Assembly: GCF_003073045.1 (NCBI RefSeq)
Contig: NC_037601.1
Span: 23,100,150-23,164,149, forward strand
Length of the DNA stretch: 64,000 nucleotides
Reading direction: 5' to 3'
From: Pomacea canaliculata
Taxonomy: Eukaryota > Mollusca > Gastropoda > Architaenioglossa > Ampullariidae
Below the pieces are notes generated by a model, which made no database searches, was not told the origin of the DNA, and was given only the letters and a program-made list of their open reading frames with translations. Position numbers and translations under genes: made by a program. The number at the start of each line of letters is the position of its first letter. The first letter of the stretch is position 1. Of this stretch, positions 59,400 to 64,000 are shown one piece after another.

Positions 59400-62137
59400 G
59401 GTGGAGACGTGGTAAACACAAATTTTCTAAATAAAAATTCATCGATACTTAAACGTTGAAGTCGAACTTCCGGTTTCACATTCACGATATCGGGATTGTT
59501 TATATTTCTCCTCTCTCTTGTCATAGAAATTCGCTATTATAGGCATCATATATATAATAAGTAGAGAAAATAGATCTTAATAAAATCACGTCTACCATCC
59601 CCCCCCAAAAAAAAAAAAACAAAAAAACAACAACAACCAAAACAAATGCAGGGTTCATAACAACATTGCGTCGTCTGCTGTAAACTGAGGCAGCGAACGA
59701 TATATATTATATCTGCTTAAATGCTCTTTCAAAGGACCTTTCGAAACGTGTTTAATCATAAGTGCAATTATTTTCTCCGTCAGCTGTAATTCAATAGCAT
59801 ACATAAATTAAGAAAATAGATCTGAATGAAATTACTTAAATACTTGGGTCAGTAACTATGGAATAAAAAATGCGTGGGTCACACAGAAATAGTACGGAAT
59901 AATTACTTCAGGCGTTTTCTTATGTTATTTATTGAGTCCTATTGGGATTATCTTATTTTAACGCAATTTTTTAAATATCAGCTTGAATTCACTAACATAC
60001 CATAATACATTAGAATTATTGCGTTGTGGCGCAGACAAAACTTTTTAATCTGCTGTACAACAAGGGCTGTAACTCTTAGGAGACTTTTTGTGGCGCCAGT
60101 ATTTTATTTATATATATTGATTTTGGAAGGCGAATAAAATGGAAGCGAAGAAAGCAAATGTACGTAAATATAAACTGTTTTGAAAAAGCTGCTAGGGCAG
60201 TTAGGGGTTCTAAAAGTCAACATATGTATGCCACATAAATCAGGTTTGAGGGACTGCAATGATGGTAGAGACAATTTAATCCATCGAATATAATAAGTAA
60301 ACCTTACATAAGCAAACCTGGCCACTTGTACGGCTCTAAGAGGGTATATGGTTCATTCGTAATTAGTGAGCTATCAGACAGTTACATTGGCTTTGCAAGA
60401 TCTCTACAATGAGGAAGTCAGTGTTGTCAAAACAAGATAACCTGGACACCAACTGTCAATTCAGATAGCAGTGCTGACAGAATCACATTGTGAAGGTGTA
60501 TAATTCCTTTGGTAATGGCCTTATCTGCCATAGGTTTCAATATTAATAGGACTGTATAAACAACCAAAACAAAGAGAAATAGCCATTGATTTACATAAAA
60601 TCCTTGCCTTTGTAATTTTTTTCAGAAGCAAAACCCAAGAGCAATGAATATATTTTGGGGTCATCTAGTAATGGTTGTTAGAAGGCAATCATTCTGCAAG
60701 CTGATGATGAAGCATACAGACTTAAACTGTGCATCACATTTTCATGCAGTTCTTTTATATGTAGCACACATTCTCACTGATAAAAATTCAGCATACTTTC
60801 GCAATTCCAACAGGTAGAATCAGCCTCAAATATGACAAATAAAAATACACAAATGACCAGTAATTATACCACTTAATGGGATCATTTAGCACCAAGTCAG
60901 CAGGAAACCTGATTGTACCATTTTTTTCTTAATATATTCTAAGTACATACGTAATAGATATATATTACACATTTTCATCATAAATTCCCCTGCTCCTCTT
61001 AAATTCACCTTTTGTGCAAGGACTGTCAGGGAAATAAAGCTACTAATGTTGTCGTATACATAACAGAATGTCTGAAAATGACAGCACCATAACTGTACAT
61101 ATAATCATGCAATATTGAATGTCATTGTAGTGTTTACCAGTAAGTTGAAATCTCAAACACAATTGGGGTATTGATTTTGTGCAACCACCCACTGTTAACG
61201 TGCATGTCACCAGCAGTATATGGTGTTGATATTGACCAGATGGCCTCCCAAAAATTAAATAAAATTATTATTATCACACACACTCAGAGTACAGCAATAA
61301 TTGAAAACAATACCAGAAACCTGATGTTTAAAAATTACATTTTTCTTCAAAGCTGGTCATTCTGAAAGGTTCCATGGCAAGTAATTATACACAGTCATGC
61401 CATAACAATTGTTTGGACACAACTAAAGTGACAGGCAACTTCTTATGTAATTTTTTACCATTCATAGTAACAAAAAGGATCTGCTTGTGTCTACATGTGT
61501 CAAAATTATCTCATATGTAAACATTTTGATATCACTTTCTAGGATGTTATAATTTTATAACTGCATGCTTTAAATACATTCTTAAATCTTTTAGAAGAAG
61601 CCATATAATATTTGAACTGTTATGACAATGGGATCATGCAGATAATACTAACAAACTGACAATCTCTTTAAAAATGCACACAAATGATTTTATTTTCAAA
61701 TGAAGCGAGTAATCCTGATTAAGTATAGTTGCAAGTAGGTGCTTTAATCATCTCTGCTACTTGTGTTCAATGATACATGCATTATTCTCAACTGCACTTA
61801 TTATTCTCAACTGTTTTTACTTAGAGTGGGAAACAGAATATGAAATTAAGGATGTTTTAATGCTGCCCTTAGATGCTGCTCTGTACACACTTAACTTGTA
61901 GACTGTTGTGATACTGATTAATGCATAAAACATTAACAGAGTAATCAGCGCTACAGAAAAAAATAAAAATGCAGTTAACTTGATACAATATGTGACTTAT
62001 TTTATTGAAGAGATTACCTGTGCTAGGTAAAAATATTTGCAATGTGGTTCTTTTATTATGTGTTCACAAAAATACATTGTGATATGTTTCAATACATTTC
62101 TTTGTGTAAAAGAACACTGAGAAAAAAAGAAGTAATT
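59400..62137. other. AT-rich intergenic DNA, no gene recognised
   Basis: Composition falls sharply in GC after about 59,400. It holds a C-run followed by A/ACA-rich sequence at about 59,600-59,640. No exons or protein matches are visible. Confidence 0.45.
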
Positions 62138-62145
62138 ACCTAGAC
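62138..62145. repeat. Left 8-bp target-site duplication of the hAT element (ACCTAGAC)
   Basis: Identical to 62486-62493 directly beyond the other element end. The perfect match implies a fairly recent insertion. Confidence 0.92.
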
Positions 62146-62485
62146 CAGTGGTTCTCAAAGTGTGGTCTGCGGACCACTAATGGTCCGCGGGCATAAGTCA
62201 GGTGGTCTGCGGCTGACAGTCGTCGTATGTCAGCAAAGTGATGTTTAAAGTGATGCATTGCTCGCATTAACATTTTAATTACAAATAACGAGGAACGTAG
62301 TTTTATGTCCATTTATTACTATACTACTTTTACAAAAGGACATTTAGTTTTGAATTAAAATGAAACAAATGTGGCAATTTAAATTTGAAATTCATAGTAC
62401 AGAGTGATTTTTAGGCCTTGGTGGTCCGCCATATTTTTTACTTAAGTAAAGTGGTCCGCGGTGCGAAATACTTTGAGAACCACTG
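62146..62485 (+). mobile_element. 340-bp non-autonomous hAT transposon (MITE) with terminal inverted repeats and 8-bp TSD
   Basis: The left end CAGTGGTTCTCAAAGTGTGG and the right end CTTTGAGAACCACTG are inverted copies. The flanks are the identical 8-mer ACCTAGAC at 62138-62145 and 62486-62493, the target-site size made by hAT transposases. Inside both ends are GTCCGCGG-type palindromic motifs. It has no coding capacity, so it must have been moved by a transposase encoded elsewhere. A related copy lies in inverse orientation at 29.0-29.3 kb. Confidence 0.93.
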
Positions 62486-62493
62486 ACCTAGAC
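62486..62493. repeat. Right 8-bp target-site duplication of the hAT element (ACCTAGAC)
   Basis: Partner of 62138-62145, immediately after the terminal CACTG. Confidence 0.92.
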
Positions 62494-64000
62494 CATACTT
62501 TTCTAATTGATGCTAATTTCCTTCCTTAGAAAAGTAGTATTTATGAGTTTTTGTACATGCACCGATGCTGTCATAAATAGTCAAAGCATGAATAATATAA
62601 ATGTGTTACAATATCACAGTATGGACTGCAAGAAATTCAAGCTGTTTGCACACTTTTCACTGGATGTTTGCACTTTTATGCTCTATTAAGGTGGCAAAAA
62701 CAATGGGCAACTGTGATACTCGCCCCCAACAATGAAAAAAGGACATTTACAGTTGATAAAACCCGTTTTTCCAAAGATATATCATTGCTTCTATTAGTAA
62801 TAAGCGAGTAACTTTAAGAAGAAATGTATTTTGAGGCAATTCTTGTAACTTATCTGAGTCATGCAGCTACGTGAACATGTTTTCACTTGTTTTTAGACAG
62901 GAAAACTGCCTTATCTGGTTACACTGAAAACTGCCATGGATAAAATATTATGCATAGATGCATAATATTATTATGAAGGCATTTGTACCAAACAATATCC
63001 AGTTTATCAGAACTTTTCTTAAGATATTCAACAGTAATAATGAAGGTGAAATCGCACAGATTAACATAACTCTGTATTCACTGTGGTAATGTCAGAGCTT
63101 TGGGTATTGGACATTTTTCCAGGAGTGACCATCCTTTAGCTGCACCGAAGAAGAACAAAACTCTTTTCTGTTAGACTTAGCTAAATTGGAAAGCTCAAGG
63201 CCTGCTTCTACCATCAAGGCCATCCTAGTACCCTAGTGTATTATAGATAGTACCTATAGTAAGTTATATATATATATATGAAACACCCTACGAACAATAA
63301 AATTAAAAGTCAGTTTTTTCCAAAGGCGGTCCAAACAATAAAAGCAAAAGTGAAAGGCAGCAAATGTCCTGTGGAATCATTAATATACACAATTCTGAGA
63401 TGAGAGTCAGTGGGATTTCATACTAAAGAGACTTTTTTAATTCTAGTGAAATAAGAAACTATATATATTTATCATATGTAATTTCAAGACTTTGTGTGTT
63501 TTCTTATTTGACTTAATGCACTTACCATCCTATCCCTAAGGTCAAATTTCACTATAACTAGATGCTAAGACACATCTAAGTGCGCTTATTTTTACAAGCA
63601 CAAACTCATATGAGACATTGCTAATTCCCTCTGACTTTCTTCTATGTATAGGGGTATGTAGGGCACCCGCTTATGGCAAGTGCATTGGTGCACTGTAAAA
63701 TTCTTTCTTCCTATATGTTTTTTTCGTGTGCACTCTCTTTCTCGCACAGTCTTTTTTTTCTGCAATCGAGGCGCATCTTCCAAGTTGTGCAGTTTCCACT
63801 TATTTAGCAGTGATATTAAGCGCTGTACGACGGCTCCAGGAGTGCGGTACTCCTAACACTGAGTTAGGTCTTTCCTGCATGATGCACTTCAGGACCACCA
63901 CATCTTTGTGTCCATCGGAGGGAGCCCGCTACTTAACCAATGCTTTGCGACGAGATCGGTCTGATGTCCGGTAACAACACCAAATTACAGGATCTGACCT
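62494..64000. other. AT-rich intergenic DNA to the window end
   Basis: No supported gene. A (TA)n run sits at about 63,267-63,280. The last 250 bp (from 63,726) are more GC-rich with an 82-codon plus-strand frame that could belong to something beyond the window, but no family is recognised. Confidence 0.4.

Noticed and set aside
58262..59640. T/GTT-rich tract at 58.26-58.35 kb and A/CAA-rich tract at 59.60-59.64 kb as inverted ends of one element
   Set aside because: Both are simple low-complexity sequence; no target-site duplication or matching unique sequence was found.
63726..63974. 82-codon plus frame (VSTYLAVILSAVRRLQECGTP), faintly like the N-terminal region of transposon tyrosine recombinases
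   Set aside because: No catalytic residues are visible, and the resemblance is short and weak; it is truncated by the window end.

Overview
The window looks like nuclear DNA from an invertebrate, most likely a mollusc (probably a gastropod). The genes are split by GT-AG introns, stops are followed by AATAAA signals, and large tracts hold no genes. Repeats include LINE, hAT and tRNA-SINE debris and many micro- and minisatellites. The species call is an inference from protein and repeat style; no search was run.

Layout. (1) 0.46-1.5 kb: the 3' end of a plus-strand gene for a secreted protein with von Willebrand factor C (VWC) cysteine modules. (2) 1.6-10 kb: AT-rich intergenic DNA with a dead LINE fragment at 5.65-6.36 kb. 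(3) 10.2-13.4 kb, minus strand: a complete three-exon TMEM64 orthologue (321 aa, VTT/DedA-type membrane protein). (4) 17.75-20.1 kb and 22.8-24.1 kb, minus strand: two paralogous two-exon genes for Myb/SANT-like (trihelix) DNA-binding proteins. Both have the same phase-0 intron inside the DNA-binding domain and similar C-terminal coiled coils. (5) 24.8-28.0 kb, plus strand: a multi-exon gene recognised from splice sites and open frames. It has a 27-nt microexon and a small helical C-terminal domain beginning with a conserved-looking Trp. (6) 29.87-30.72 kb, plus strand: two 3' exons of a protein with a Pro/Ala-rich linker and a BESS-like tail.

From about 30 to 59.4 kb the character changes. 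GC rises and the sequence is dense with tandem repeats, including a 0.9-kb array of perfect hairpins (38.5-39.4 kb), a very uniform 31-bp satellite (42.7-43.5 kb) and long GT, CT, GTTGTC and TACACAC-type tracts. Only weak coding evidence exists there: three candidate exons at 47.5-49.9 kb and one at 33.3 kb. At about 59.4 kb the DNA abruptly becomes AT-rich and repeat-poor again. It then holds an intact-ended 340-bp non-autonomous hAT element with a perfect 8-bp target-site duplication at 62.15-62.49 kb.

The genes do not form a metabolic pathway. The clearest functional grouping is the 17.7-30.7 kb cluster of small, putative DNA-binding or chromatin-associated proteins: two trihelix-type, one with a Trp-containing helical tail, one BESS-like. 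Only the two trihelix genes are clearly related to each other.
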